From contig NZ_CP130832.1 in assembly GCF_030549615.1 (NCBI RefSeq), positions 434,001 through 498,000 on the forward strand: a DNA stretch of 64,000 nucleotides, given 5' to 3'. Below the pieces are notes generated by a model that saw only the letters and a program-made list of their open reading frames with translations, did not search any database and had not been told where the DNA came from. Positions 1 to 8,550 of this stretch are shown piece after piece; within the stretch, counting starts at the first letter, position 1; each line of letters begins with the position of its first letter. Both the position numbers and the translations under genes were made by a program. Source of the stretch: Stenotrophomonas sp. 610A2. Its GTDB lineage: Bacteria; Pseudomonadota; Gammaproteobacteria; Xanthomonadales; Xanthomonadaceae.

Positions 1-437
1 CCCAGCAGCAGTTCACTGCCACGGGTGCGGGTCACGCCCTCCACGTTGACCAGTTGCAACCGCGCGCGGTTCGGGTCTTGGGTCAGCCAACGGCGGAAGT
101 TGGTGTGCAGGTATGCGATATCAGGCGCACGCTGCAGTACATCCATAGGGATCCGGATCATCACACGCGGCGACGCGTTCTCCACCGTCAGCACCCGAAC
201 GCCTTTGCATCGGATCTAGAAGGATGTCGCTTCGGAATAGCGCGTGTGCAGTTCGAAACCCTCTTCGGCCCTTGCGGCCACGAAGCCGAGCGCATCACTT
301 CGCAGCAACCGGTTATCGAACGCGTGCAGTACTTGATAGACCCGCACTTGCTCGCCTGCAGGTTCGGGCCAGTGCATCCACACTGCGACGGCCAAGAGGA
401 CGCAAAGTGCCGCAGCGGCAAGGCCGCGCTTTTCCAT
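1..437 (-). pseudogene. Interrupted membrane-anchored hypothetical protein (in-frame TAG, runs off window)
   Basis: Reading from an ATG at 437 gives MEKRGL followed by a hydrophobic stretch of about 17 residues, so this looks like a single-pass inner-membrane or exported protein. An in-frame TAG at about 216-218 stops translation after 73 residues. The same frame then stays open to the window edge with ordinary, non-repetitive protein sequence (for example ending LQLVNVEGVTRTRGSELLL). A GTG at 467 could be an alternative start. I do not recognise the family. The continuity of the frame across the stop suggests a nonsense mutation, although a sequencing error cannot be excluded. The 3' part lies outside the window. 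Confidence 0.5.
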
Positions 438-467
438 TCGCAGCACCAGGAATGGGAACAAGGACAC

Positions 468-994
468 GCTAACAAGCGCGCTGTCACTCCCCTATCTATC
501 GCAACTATTGCGACCGTATCAAGCTCGAATCGCCATCAGCAAGCGCGCCAACCCCAAAGCTTGTCGTGCATGCTGGCTCTCAAGGCGGGCGGGGCCTCGT
601 AGGATAGAAGAGGTCGATCCGTGCCCGATGTAGGCGAGGCTCTTCTTACGCAGCTTGGAAGCAGAGGCACGCGCTACGTCCGCTTTTGGCCGACAACGGA
701 CGTCACCCATGACTTCGGGCTCTTTTCCCCGGGGACCTCTAGGAATGCCTTGAGGATTCCGAGCGACAGTTCCATGTAGCAGGAGATCTATTGCCAAGGG
801 GGCGCGACAAACGGCGCTGCTGTCCAAGTAAGTCCAACCGCATCCAATCAACTAAGGGGTACAAATGGGGGTATTTTTAATTTTGAATTTATATTTATTG
901 AATCAAAAACAAGTGGTTGTATCGACTATTTGGGTCAGATAAGCGCACCAGCGCAGGGTTGCGAAAATCCCCTAAAACAAGGGGGCGGAGAAAC
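468..994. other. Gene-free stretch with an AT-rich patch
   Basis: No convincing gene is seen here. The short frames have low-complexity, arginine-rich translations and no start signals. Around 868-905 the base composition falls to almost pure A/T inside otherwise GC-rich DNA. That is what is often seen at the edge of an integrated element, and an integrase remnant lies directly beside it. No tRNA gene or attachment repeat could be identified. Confidence 0.5.
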
Positions 995-1020
995 GCCAGC
1001 TCAATGAGCTGGCCTTTTTT
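995..1020 (+). terminator. Rho-independent terminator
   Basis: An 8-bp perfect stem GCCAGCTC/GAGCTGGC with an AAT loop is followed by CC and six T on the plus strand. No intact plus-strand gene precedes it. It may be left from the lost element, or it may stop minus-strand readthrough less efficiently. Confidence 0.7.
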
Positions 1021-1035
1021 GGTCTACCGGGAAAA

Positions 1036-1320
1036 TTAAGTTGTCTTTCTTGGTTCCACGGCAGCATTTGATGCCTGAACCACGGGCACAGAATGGTCGT
1101 ACAGTTGCCGCATTGCTTCGGACCTATGCCTGCCAGAAGTCTTATCCTCGCTATCGGTGATGCCGCGATGCTTTACGCCGTGAAGCGCGAAGCGCTGACC
1201 CTGCTCGATCACGCCATCGTTGATTGCCCGACGGATCATTCGCCGCCATGCAGTATCAAGTACCGATTTGGTCAGCGGTGTTCCGGAATTGCTGTCAGCT
1301 CCGGTCAGCAATTTTTGTAA
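1036..1320 (-). pseudogene. Phage-type tyrosine recombinase, C-terminal remnant
   Basis: Only the last ~95 residues survive. They match the end of the catalytic domain of the phage integrases common in Xanthomonadaceae: an 'LTKSVLDTAWRR' helix, an HGVKHRGITD motif (the HxxR box), a GRHRSEAM segment and the tyrosine motif LYDHSVPVV. The N-terminal core-binding domain and the first catalytic arginine are missing. Upstream the frame runs antisense into the NTF2-like gene, where it has no protein character. This is a dead remnant of an integrated phage or island. It overlaps the last ~25 bases of the neighbouring gene, so the rearrangement junction lies close to 1295-1320. Confidence 0.75.
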
Positions 1321-1678
1321 TTTTCCCTTGGTTGAACGAAAACTCTGATTTGCCCTGAAGATCAAGGACGGTGCCGGCTGGTGGACCATTGGGGATGTCT
1401 GCGGCCAGCTTTCCACGGTAGGAAATGCTTGCAATGGCAGAATCATGGCCGAATTCCAGGTCTGTGATGCGCTGCTCGCGCTCAGCGAAAACAGACTTGG
1501 ACCGCTCTGCGAGCATTCTGAACTCATCGATGCCGTTTGCTTCCGCTGTCAGTTGACCGTCGGAGTAATTCTCGAAGCGAACATCATTGGATAGGATTGA
1601 AAGCATGCCATCAACGTCGAATGCGTTGTAGGCAATCAAGTAGCGTTCAATGAGGTCTTTCATGTTTGAGTTGCTCAT
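1295..1678 (-). CDS. NTF2-like/SnoaL-type protein
   Basis: The product is 127 aa, starting MSNSNMKDLIERYLIAYNAFD. The pattern is typical of the NTF2-like cone fold used by SnoaL-type polyketide cyclases, ketosteroid isomerases and many small ligand-binding proteins: an N-terminal helix pair with 'YNAFDVDGMLSIL', then strands ending FSFNQGKITKIADRS. No signal peptide is present, so it is probably cytosolic. An upstream in-frame ATG at 1702 is less likely because the family normally starts close to the first helix. No catalytic role can be assigned. It sits alone beside an integrase remnant, so it may be cargo or a displaced chromosomal gene. Confidence 0.7.
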   Translation of the reverse strand: MSNSNMKDLIERYLIAYNAFDVDGMLSILSNDVRFENYSDGQLTAEANGIDEFRMLAERSKSVFAEREQRITDLEFGHDSAIASISYRGKLAADIPNGPPAGTVLDLQGKSEFSFNQGKITKIADRS

Positions 1679-1786
1679 GCTCTCTCCATGCACACTGCAC
1701 ACCTGACGTCAGAATTGGGCTGAACCGCGAAGCGGCGCAAGCTCGACTTAGTTGCTAGACACAGTAATCCTGATTTCTCGCTCAAA

Positions 1787-2203
1787 TCAAATCGTGGCTG
1801 GCGAATTGCTGCAGGTGCTGTCGAGAAAGAGCTCTGTTTTCAGCGCGGCTTGCTGCGAGGGTGAACTGCCACGCGACACAGACCGTGGACGTCGCCCCAA
1901 AAAGGACCTCTTGCCAACCCAGACCCCATCCAACAGGTATGCAGGTATCCGATCCGGTTGGCGAAGTGCCTTGAAGAAGGCGCCGAATACGCGGCGGCTA
2001 AGGAGGGGTGGAAAAATGAGCATTGCCCCGCCGGGAAACTGCCGGCTTGCTCCAAGCGGCTCAACGGTTTCACGTGATGCTGCCGGGAAAAACTCGTCCC
2101 AAGTGGCTGTCCTATTAGCCAACTCTAAAGAACCCGTAAAAAATAGGTCATCCGTTCGATTCGGATAAACGGTACATCGCCTGATCTTGGGGCGTCCTGA
2201 CAA
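1787..2203 (-). CDS. Possible hypothetical protein
   Basis: A 138-codon frame is open here. The opposite strand is open over almost the same span, so at least one of the two is spurious. I favour this strand weakly because its middle part (PLGASRQFPGGAMLIFPPLL...PDRIPAYLLDG) looks like a folded protein, whereas the plus-strand version is basic and low in hydrophobics. No family is recognised, no ribosome binding site is obvious, and base composition is lower in GC than in the neighbouring housekeeping genes. It may be a decayed fragment. Confidence 0.25.
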   Translation of the reverse strand: MSGRPKIRRCTVYPNRTDDLFFTGSLELANRTATWDEFFPAASRETVEPLGASRQFPGGAMLIFPPLLSRRVFGAFFKALRQPDRIPAYLLDGVWVGKRSFLGRRPRSVSRGSSPSQQAALKTELFLDSTCSNSPATI

Positions 2204-2317
2204 GTCTCGAATTCACGCTAAACCCGCAGAAATGCAGGCTTTCTCGTGCGTACAAGCGGGGGCATCTCGTCAGCGCCGCTGCGCCAAACTTCGGGTTCTC
2301 AATCCAGGCGCCGCTGA

Positions 2318-2758
2318 CTACTTTCTGTGCTTTTCAAACCGGACGTCGCCTTCCGGCAGGTCCGCCACGGGTTGCCAGCCGAGTGCTCTGTAGAAGCCGC
2401 TGGCACGACTGGCTTCTGCTGTCCCCAGCCAGATCGTCTGGTGGTGCTGGAACAGGAACTCCTCTGCCTTGTCCATCAGGCTACGGCCCAGGCCCAGTCC
2501 TTCGAACTCCGGCAGGACGAAGGCGGCAAACACGCATGCGTCCCCGACATCCGCCATCGAGAAGCCAACCGGTACGCCATCTACCTCGGCGACCCAGGCG
2601 CATGGAGCCTCCAGAATCGCCTGTTGTATCGCTTCGTGGGTAATCCCCATTCCAGCAAGTTGCTCAAGGGACAAGTGATTCTCTTGAACGCTGGTACGGA
2701 TGTGGAAAATGGCGTCGATGTCGGCGGGGGTGGCCAGCCTGATTGTTCTTCCCTTCAC
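2318..2758 (-). CDS. GNAT-family N-acetyltransferase
   Basis: The product is 146 aa, starting at a GTG (2758) preceded by AAGGAG at good spacing. The frame extends farther upstream but has no protein character there. The fold is clear: strand 'TIRLATPADIDAIFHIRTSVQEN', a central acceptor strand 'WVAEVDGVPVGFSMADV', then the acetyl-CoA pyrophosphate loop 'LPEFEGLGLGRSLMDKAEEFL', close to the family's Q/R-x-x-G-x-G/A signature, and the C-terminal 'ASGFYRALGWQPV'. It should transfer acetyl from acetyl-CoA to a small-molecule or protein amine. The substrate cannot be told from the sequence. It is monocistronic. Confidence 0.85.
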   Translation of the reverse strand: MKGRTIRLATPADIDAIFHIRTSVQENHLSLEQLAGMGITHEAIQQAILEAPCAWVAEVDGVPVGFSMADVGDACVFAAFVLPEFEGLGLGRSLMDKAEEFLFQHHQTIWLGTAEASRASGFYRALGWQPVADLPEGDVRFEKHRK

Positions 2759-2984
2759 GAAATGCTCCTTCAACTTCGGCGGACATGATGCAACGCTTCG
2801 TGTATGTCTGGCCAACCACTCGCATCCCGGTCCGTATCGCAAGAGCGGAACGATCCAAGGCACGCCGCATGCTGGCTGGCCTGCAGACAGTCGCGTTATA
2901 CCTTCGCCGGGCTTGATGGCGGTACGTGGCAAACTTGGTACCGGTGGTCACGAGCGCACTTGTTGCGCGCTTACTTGGGGAGGC

Positions 2985-3470
2985 GTGGCGTTGAAGGACT
3001 TGTCCGTCGAGGAGCAGATCGCCAGGTTTCGGCCTGGGCTGGCGAATGGAATCATTGCTCGTTTCCACTACTGGTTGTTGGCCATCGCCGTGCTGTGTGC
3101 GGTTGCCGCGCTGCTGCTCTGGCATCCACTGCCGCTGCTGTTCACCGTCTTCTTCTGCGTCGTCGCGCTGTCTGATCGCGGCGCGGGTCGTAACATTGCC
3201 GCCGCGGTCACTGCCTACGATATGGGCGTGTCGGCACCATGCGAGGTGGTCATTGAGCTGCAGGAGTGGAGCGACGTGGTGACCTGCCACGCCAAGATCA
3301 TGCAGGGCGAAGCGGTTGCCTGGACCTTTACGTTCGTTCCGCAGGGCTGGCGTCCGCTTGCAGGCCGATATGCCGGCAGGGTTTGGAGCAAGGACAGCAG
3401 TGGTGCGCCGCTGCTCGCGACCATTGACGGCGGTGTGCTTGTCCCGCGACGCGATCCCGTACGTCCTTGA
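2985..3470 (+). CDS. Small membrane protein, hypothetical
   Basis: The product is 161 aa, starting at a GTG (2985) with GGGGAGG just upstream; a TTG at 2991 is an alternative. Residues ~20-55 form two closely spaced hydrophobic segments (WLLAIAVLCAVAALLLW and LPLLFTVFFCVVAL). The rest is a soluble domain of mixed strands, with 'TCHAKIMQGEAVAWTFTFVPQGW' and a C-terminal 'GAPLLATIDGGVLVPRR'. The layout suggests two membrane helices near the N-terminus and a cytoplasmic or periplasmic C-terminal domain. I do not recognise a named family. It is divergent from the acetyltransferase and has no operon partner. Confidence 0.6.
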   Translation: MALKDLSVEEQIARFRPGLANGIIARFHYWLLAIAVLCAVAALLLWHPLPLLFTVFFCVVALSDRGAGRNIAAAVTAYDMGVSAPCEVVIELQEWSDVVTCHAKIMQGEAVAWTFTFVPQGWRPLAGRYAGRVWSKDSSGAPLLATIDGGVLVPRRDPVRP

Positions 3471-3574
3471 GTGCTCTCCAACTCACGAGATGACGGCGAC
3501 GTATTGGAACGTATCCGTTGTCAGCAGGAGATGATTGCTAGCAGCCCATCTGCTTCGATGCTTGTCCTTGTGCC

Positions 3575-4108
3575 TCAACGCGCTGACTGCGGTACCCGCC
3601 GCAACTTGCTTACGTCATAACCCATTGCCTTGATGCGCTCCACCGCGCGTTGATAGTCCGCTTCCGAAACCTGCGGGGTACGCGCCATGTACCAGACGTA
3701 GTCGCGCTTGCTGCGGGCGACGATGGTCTGGCTGTAGCCATCATCCAGCCAGGCGATGATGTATTCGGCCTGGATCGGCCAGATGAACTGCATGCCCCAG
3801 ACCGCACCGTTGCCTTCGGCTTCGACCTTGCCGATCGGGTGCATGGTTTTCAGTGGCGCCTGGAAGCTCCCCTTGCGGTAGGTGAAGGTGGTCTGGATGC
3901 GGCCGTCAGGGCGAGGTGCGTAGCTTTCCATCGCATCGTAGGCCTCGCGCTCGGGCCGTGATGGGATATGCGCGATCACATACCAGTCGCCCATGAAGCG
4001 CGGCACATCCACCGAGGCGGGGCGTGGGATTGGACGGGTGTCCAGGTTGCTGCACCCTGCGCCGAACAAGGCGATGGACAGCAGCGACAACAGCGGGAGG
4101 GTTCGCAT
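3575..4108 (-). CDS. blc: Outer-membrane lipocalin (Blc-like lipoprotein)
   Basis: The product is 177 aa. The signal peptide ends in a lipobox (LFGAGC, cysteine at ~19), so it is a lipoprotein. The lipocalin signature follows: 'VPRFMGDWYVIAHIPSR' (the G-x-W motif), then a beta-barrel with 'IQTTFTYRKGSF', 'AVWGMQFIWPIQAEYIIAWLDDGYSQTIVARSKRDYVWYMARTP'. Bacterial lipocalins of this type bind lysophospholipids or fatty acids at the membrane. It is the last gene of the minus-strand lipid-modification operon and follows the methyltransferase by 13 bases. That position suggests it shuttles or protects the modified acyl chains made by the upstream enzymes. Confidence 0.88.
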   Translation of the reverse strand: MRTLPLLSLLSIALFGAGCSNLDTRPIPRPASVDVPRFMGDWYVIAHIPSRPEREAYDAMESYAPRPDGRIQTTFTYRKGSFQAPLKTMHPIGKVEAEGNGAVWGMQFIWPIQAEYIIAWLDDGYSQTIVARSKRDYVWYMARTPQVSEADYQRAVERIKAMGYDVSKLRRVPQSAR

Positions 4109-4121
4109 GGCGTGTCCTTCT

Positions 4122-5198
4122 TCAGCGGGGACGGAACAGGTAATGCGCCACCAGCCATTGCTGGCCATCGTCGTAGCCGAACAGTTCCGCGCAGGCCATC
4201 CAGAACATTCGCCAGCGCTGCCACCAGATGCGCGCGGCAGCGTCGCTGCCATAGGTTTGCACCAGCAGCGGCATGATCTGTTCGCGTGCGGCGTCCTGGC
4301 GCTGCAGCCAATGGTTGGCGGTGCGCTGGTAATGGCGTCCATCCAGCAGCCAACGCTGCTGCAGCTGCAGGTCGCGCTGGAAGTGCAACAGGGTGTCGGC
4401 TGCAGGCATCAGGCCGCCGGTAAAGAAATGGCGGCCCATCCAGTTGTCTTCGCCGATCGTTTCAAACGGGTACATATGCGTGCGATGGGCGAATATGTGC
4501 ACGAACAGAGCGCCGTCAGGCTTCAGCCATTGCGAGATATTTCCCAGCAAGCGCTCGTAGTTGCGGATGTGCTCGAACATTTCCACTGATACGCAGCGGT
4601 CGAAGCTGGCGGACGGAAGTTGTAGTTGGTTGACGTCGATGGTCTGCACATTGACGTTGCCAAGACCTCGCGCAGCGCACTCGGCCTGGATGTACTCGCG
4701 CTGGCTGCGTGAGTTGGAAATCGCAGTGATGCGCGCATCGGGGTAGCGCGCCGCCATCCACAAGGTCAGCGAGCCCCAGCCACAGCCGAGCTCGAGGATA
4801 TCCTGCCCATTGGCGAGCCCTGCGCGTTGCCCATACAGCTCCAGCATTGCGTCTTCTGCCTGATCCAGCGTCTCGCTGCCGGTGCGGTAATAGCAGCTGC
4901 TGTACTTCAAACGACGGCCAAGACAGGCCTGGAAGAAGGCTGCAGGCACTTCGTAGTGCTGGCGGTTTGCAGCATCCACATGCAGCGCCAGCGGACTGCT
5001 GGCCAGTTCGGCGATGCGTCGGCTGAAGCGATCGGACTGCGCTTCCATGCCTTCTTCTGATTCTTCTTCCAGACGCTGCGCACACAAGCGGCGGATGCCC
5101 CAGCGCAGGGCTGCGTCCGGCAGCCAGCCGCGCTCGGCCCAGCCGGTCAGGCCGGTTTCGGCATCGGCAACAGGATCCAGCGGCGTGACAGCGTTCAT
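4122..5198 (-). CDS. SAM-dependent methyltransferase, cyclopropane-synthase-like
   Basis: The product is 358 aa; its ATG overlaps the upstream stop codon (ATGA), which fixes the start. The SAM-binding glycine motif is ILELGCGWGSLTLWMA, followed by 'ITAISNSRSQREYI' and 'FDRCVSVEMFEHIRNYERLL', the typical order of the CFA-synthase superfamily. It differs from the canonical cyclopropane synthase encoded three genes upstream: it is shorter at the N-terminus and ends with a tryptophan-rich region (IWWQRWRMFWMACAELF). A C-methyltransferase acting on unsaturated acyl chains is the likely role. In singlet-oxygen regulons of this gene composition such a paralogue is linked to methylated or furan fatty acids; the exact substrate here is inference. 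Confidence 0.8.
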   Translation of the reverse strand: MNAVTPLDPVADAETGLTGWAERGWLPDAALRWGIRRLCAQRLEEESEEGMEAQSDRFSRRIAELASSPLALHVDAANRQHYEVPAAFFQACLGRRLKYSSCYYRTGSETLDQAEDAMLELYGQRAGLANGQDILELGCGWGSLTLWMAARYPDARITAISNSRSQREYIQAECAARGLGNVNVQTIDVNQLQLPSASFDRCVSVEMFEHIRNYERLLGNISQWLKPDGALFVHIFAHRTHMYPFETIGEDNWMGRHFFTGGLMPAADTLLHFQRDLQLQQRWLLDGRHYQRTANHWLQRQDAAREQIMPLLVQTYGSDAAARIWWQRWRMFWMACAELFGYDDGQQWLVAHYLFRPR

Positions 5199-5980
5199 GG
5201 CGAATGCTCCTTGGCGGGGCGGGGGAACCAGGGGAAGAACATCGATGTGCTGCGCTGGTAGGCGCGGTAGTCTTCGCCGCGGCTGCGCAGCGCTTGTTGC
5301 TCGGTGAACGGCACGCCACTCAGGTAACGCAGGAACAGGTACATCAGCACCGGTCCGGCCCAGGCCAGCCACCACAGCGTTGAGCCAACGGCGAGCAGTA
5401 CATAGGTGAACCAGTGCAGCCATTCAAAGAAGTAATTGGGGTGACGCGAGTAGCGCCATAGTCCTTGCCGGCAGGTATGGCCCTTGTTGGCCGGGTTGGC
5501 GCGGAAACGCGCAAGCTGGCGGTCGGCCATCGATTCGCCGATCACGCTCAGCAGCCACACTGCGATTGCAGCGATCACCCAGCCATGGCCATCGGCGCGC
5601 GGATTGCTGGCCACCGCGACGAAGGGCAGTGCGAACAGCACCACCAGCAGCGCCTGCGCCATGAAGAAGCCGAAGATCTTGCCTTGATGACTGTGCCAAT
5701 GTTCGCGCAGGTACTTGTAGCGGCCATCTTCGGCCTCGTGCCTGACCCGCTGCCATAGATGCAGTGCAAGCCGGCTTGCCCAGAATGCACCCAGCACCGC
5801 GAGACTGATACGTGGCAAGACCGCGCCGTTACCAAGCCATGCGAGCAGCAGGGCCGCAGCAGCAAGTCCCTTGGCCCAGAGCACATCGACGATGCCGATA
5901 TTGCGTTGGAGGCGCTGCCACACCCAGCCGATGCTCATCACCACGACGGCGTATAGCAGCACCCACAGTAGATTGCTCAT
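5195..5980 (-). CDS. DUF1295 membrane protein (steroid 5-alpha-reductase-like)
   Basis: The product is 261 aa with about six or seven hydrophobic segments. The C-terminal motif 'GLWRYSRHPNYFFEWLHWF' followed by 'SRGEDYRAYQRSTSMFFPWFP' is the hallmark of the DUF1295/steroid-reductase-like and isoprenylcysteine methyltransferase-like integral membrane fold, which binds a nicotinamide or SAM cofactor at the cytoplasmic face. Both ends overlap neighbours by ATGA, so it is translationally coupled within the lipid operon. It probably reduces or modifies an acyl-lipid intermediate. The reaction is not established from sequence. Confidence 0.82.
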   Translation of the reverse strand: MSNLLWVLLYAVVVMSIGWVWQRLQRNIGIVDVLWAKGLAAAALLLAWLGNGAVLPRISLAVLGAFWASRLALHLWQRVRHEAEDGRYKYLREHWHSHQGKIFGFFMAQALLVVLFALPFVAVASNPRADGHGWVIAAIAVWLLSVIGESMADRQLARFRANPANKGHTCRQGLWRYSRHPNYFFEWLHWFTYVLLAVGSTLWWLAWAGPVLMYLFLRYLSGVPFTEQQALRSRGEDYRAYQRSTSMFFPWFPRPAKEHSP

Positions 5981-6525
5981 GGCGATGCACCTGCAAGCGT
6001 CTTCTGCTCGGCGCTGCGTGACCAATGCCGTGCACACAGGGTCAGCAGCGTCAGTGCCACGGCCCAGCCAACACCGAGCATCAAGACGCCCTGCCACGCG
6101 GGGGCGGCGAAATGCACTGCATCGAAACCGCGCGCGGCGGACAGGTAGGCCAGCGGCGCCAGCAGCAGTCCGAACATCACCGGCAACAGCCAATGCCGCT
6201 GCAGGAATGCCATCGACGAGGTCAAGGTCATCGCAAATGCTGCCCATAGCGCCATGATCCAGGGCGGCGGGGCCCAGCCGAAGGGCGCAGCGGCGTAACC
6301 GACGCGGCCGCTGGCCGCGGCCACCGCGTCCACCAACCAGGCGCAGGCCAGCGCGAGCAGCAACAGACGCAGCTCGACCCGTGGTTGGGCGGCGCTGGCA
6401 AGCTGGCTGGCGATGTAGAGCGTCGAGGCGAGCAAGGCCGGCCATTGCCAGCCGCGACCTGCGCCAGCCACCGCGCACAGCCAGACAAGCTGGTTGCCGA
6501 GCAGATTGAGCAGCGGCCGGCGCAT
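5977..6525 (-). CDS. DUF2878 integral membrane protein
   Basis: The product is 182 aa and almost wholly hydrophobic, with five or six predicted helices. It starts MRRPLLNLLGNQLVWLCAV, which resembles the 'N-x-x-x-F/W-x-x-W' opening of DUF2878 proteins, and includes 'GYAAAPFGWAPPPWIMALWAAFAMTLTSSMAFL'. It is found between the CFA synthase and the DUF1295 gene, as is usual for this cluster, and its stop overlaps the DUF1295 start. Its function is unknown. Constant linkage with lipid-modifying enzymes suggests a membrane partner or scaffold. Confidence 0.72.
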   Translation of the reverse strand: MRRPLLNLLGNQLVWLCAVAGAGRGWQWPALLASTLYIASQLASAAQPRVELRLLLLALACAWLVDAVAAASGRVGYAAAPFGWAPPPWIMALWAAFAMTLTSSMAFLQRHWLLPVMFGLLLAPLAYLSAARGFDAVHFAAPAWQGVLMLGVGWAVALTLLTLCARHWSRSAEQKTLAGASP

Positions 6526-6526
6526 C

Positions 6527-7786
6527 TCAGCTGATTCGTCCGGCGTTGCCGGCAGGGCGATAGCCGGGCCGCGCCAGTAATAGATGCGATACGCCGATGG
6601 AGCGCTCAAGGAAGCCGCCTTCGCAGTACGCAAGGTAGAACTCCCACAGCCTGCAGAAGCGCGCATCGAAGCCTTGCGCATGTACGGCCGGCAGCTGTGC
6701 CATGAAGCGCTGCCGCCACGCGCGCAGCGTCAACGCATACGAGTAGCCGAAGTCCTGCTGGGCCACCAACTGCAGGTCGCTGGCGCGTGTCTTGGCCGCC
6801 AGGATGGCGTTGAGCGACGGAATGAAACTGCCGGGGAATACGAAGCGCTTGATGTAGTCAACGCTGCGCCGCGCCTGCTGGTAACGGTGATCCTCGATGG
6901 TGATGGCCTGCAGCAGCGCCACACCGTTGGGCTTGAGCAGGCGCTGCAAGGTCGCCATGTAGGTGTCCAGGTACTCGGAGCCGATGGCTTCGATCATCTC
7001 GATCGAGACAAGCTTGTCGAACTGACCTTCAAGATCACGGTAGTCCTGCATCAGCAGGGTGATCCGATCCTGCAACCCGGCTTCGGCTACACGCTGCGAG
7101 GCCAGTGCATGCTGCTCTGCCGAGATAGTAGTGGTAGTGACATGGCAGCTGTAATGGCGCGCCGCGTGCAGGGCGAAGCCACCCCAACCGGTGCCGATCT
7201 CGATCACGCGGTCGCCAGGCTGCAACTGCAGTTGCTCGCATATACGGTCGAGCTTGCGCTGAGATGCCTGTTCAAGCGAATTGCTCTCGTCGGCGAACAA
7301 GGCCGACGAATACATCAGGTCCGGCGACAGGAACAGCGAGAAGAAATCGTTGCCAAGGTCGTAGTGGGCGGCGATGTTGCGGCGGCTGCCTTCGCGGCTG
7401 TTGCGGCGCAGCCGGTTCCAGCCGCGTAGCAGCCAACCGCCGATGCGCGCCGGGCCGCGTTCCATGCCGTCGAGCAGGTCGCGATTGCGCACCAGGATGC
7501 GCACCAGCGCCACCAGATCGGTGCAGCGCCAATCGCCGTTGATATAGCTCTCGCCAGCGCCGACGCTGCCCTGCGCGGCTACTTTGCGATAGAAGGCCGG
7601 GTCGTCGATGGTCACCGTGGCCTGCAACTCTGCAGTCGCATCGCCCAGCAGCACCTCGCCCAAAGCGTCGCGCACGCGCAGGCAACCTTCACGCAATGGC
7701 GCCAGCTCGGTCAGCAGTCGTCGGCGCAGCAGGGCGTCCAGCACGCCGGGTTGCGGCAGGGTCACCGAGGAGCTCATCTGGTTCAT
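6527..7786 (-). CDS. cfa: Cyclopropane-fatty-acyl-phospholipid synthase
   Basis: The product is 419 aa, starting MNQMSSSVTLPQPG with ATGA overlap to the upstream gene. It has the N-terminal lipid-binding region ('GESYINGDWRCTDLVALVRIL'), the conserved 'RNIAAHYDLGNDFFSLFLSPDLMYSSA' segment, the SAM loop 'VIEIGTGWGGFALHAA', and the active-site region 'DKLVSIEMIEAIGSEYL' with 'RYQQARRSVDYIKRFVFPGSFIPS'. This is a full-length CFA synthase transferring the SAM methyl group to the double bond of membrane acyl chains. The gene stands in an operon with a desaturase, a FAD oxidoreductase and DUF1365. It therefore acts in a stress-inducible lipid pathway and not as the growth-phase cfa gene. Confidence 0.9.
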   Translation of the reverse strand: MNQMSSSVTLPQPGVLDALLRRRLLTELAPLREGCLRVRDALGEVLLGDATAELQATVTIDDPAFYRKVAAQGSVGAGESYINGDWRCTDLVALVRILVRNRDLLDGMERGPARIGGWLLRGWNRLRRNSREGSRRNIAAHYDLGNDFFSLFLSPDLMYSSALFADESNSLEQASQRKLDRICEQLQLQPGDRVIEIGTGWGGFALHAARHYSCHVTTTTISAEQHALASQRVAEAGLQDRITLLMQDYRDLEGQFDKLVSIEMIEAIGSEYLDTYMATLQRLLKPNGVALLQAITIEDHRYQQARRSVDYIKRFVFPGSFIPSLNAILAAKTRASDLQLVAQQDFGYSYALTLRAWRQRFMAQLPAVHAQGFDARFCRLWEFYLAYCEGGFLERSIGVSHLLLARPGYRPAGNAGRIS

Positions 7787-8550
7787 CGGGATTTCTCGGC
7801 AAGGGAAGGATGGTCGTGGACCGGATTGCGCTTGAGCCACAGACGCAGCGCCTGCCAATGGATGGCAGCGACGACCTGCAGCGTCATCAACGGGTAGCAG
7901 GCCAGTACTCTCGCCAACCCGGCGCCATTCAGAGGACGGCGCTGCATGGACTGGGTGGCGTCGAACTGACGCTCACCGTCGCGCCAGACCTGCATATGCA
8001 CGCGCAGATCGGCGCCGGGCGCGGTAAAGCGCCAGTCGTAGCGGCAATCCATCGGCATGAAGGGCGAAACGTGGAAGCACTTGTCGAACTGCCAGTGCAG
8101 GGCACGGCCCTTGTTGCCTGAAGTTGCGACAGGCAGGACGTAGGCGTGATGCTCTTTCCACGGCGTATTGGTGATGTCGGCCACGATGCAGTCCAGACTG
8201 ACGCCGTCGGCCTGGTAGCAGTAGTAGAAGCTGACCGGGTTGAACACATGACCGGCCACGCGCAGGTGCGTGAGCAGGCGCACCGGCCCTTGTGGTCGAT
8301 GGCCCAGTACCTGCGCGGCATGGTCTTTCACCGCATCCGCCAGCGGTTGCGCTGGATCGCCGAAGTAGTCGCTGCGGCGGAATTCGGCGAGGTTCCGACG
8401 GTTAAGCGACCACAGCCAACGGCCCGCAAATACTTGATCCAGCTCGTCCAGGTCGAGCAGCAGCTGGGCGATGGGATAACGGAATGCATGTGGATGCGGC
8501 AAGTGCCGGCGATGCACGACGTGGCCGAGGTAGATCGCACTATTGCTCAT
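7783..8550 (-). CDS. DUF1365 family protein
   Basis: The product is 255 aa, starting MSNSAIYLGHVVHRRHLP. The family features are present: 'RLLTHLRVAGHVFNPVSFYYCY', 'CIVADITNTPWKEHHAYVLP' and 'FDKCFHVSPFMPMDCRYDWRF'. DUF1365 genes nearly always lie beside the amine-oxidase-like FAD protein and the CFA synthase, as here, and both junctions are ATGA overlaps. The protein is soluble or peripheral. Its biochemical role is unproven, but linkage to singlet-oxygen and photo-oxidative lipid responses is established for related clusters in alphaproteobacteria. Confidence 0.85.
   Translation of the reverse strand: MSNSAIYLGHVVHRRHLPHPHAFRYPIAQLLLDLDELDQVFAGRWLWSLNRRNLAEFRRSDYFGDPAQPLADAVKDHAAQVLGHRPQGPVRLLTHLRVAGHVFNPVSFYYCYQADGVSLDCIVADITNTPWKEHHAYVLPVATSGNKGRALHWQFDKCFHVSPFMPMDCRYDWRFTAPGADLRVHMQVWRDGERQFDATQSMQRRPLNGAGLARVLACYPLMTLQVVAAIHWQALRLWLKRNPVHDHPSLAEKSR

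Noticed and set aside
519..851. A 110-codon minus-strand frame near the left end
   Set aside because: Low-complexity basic translation, no binding site, no family resemblance, and it lies in evidently decayed DNA.
868..994. Possible tRNA or attachment site beside the integrase remnant
   Set aside because: I could not fold a cloverleaf or find a direct repeat. Only the AT-rich patch and the terminator are real.
2664..3290. A 208-codon minus-strand frame overlapping the acetyltransferase and the small membrane protein
   Set aside because: Histidine-, arginine- and glutamine-rich antisense of two better supported genes.
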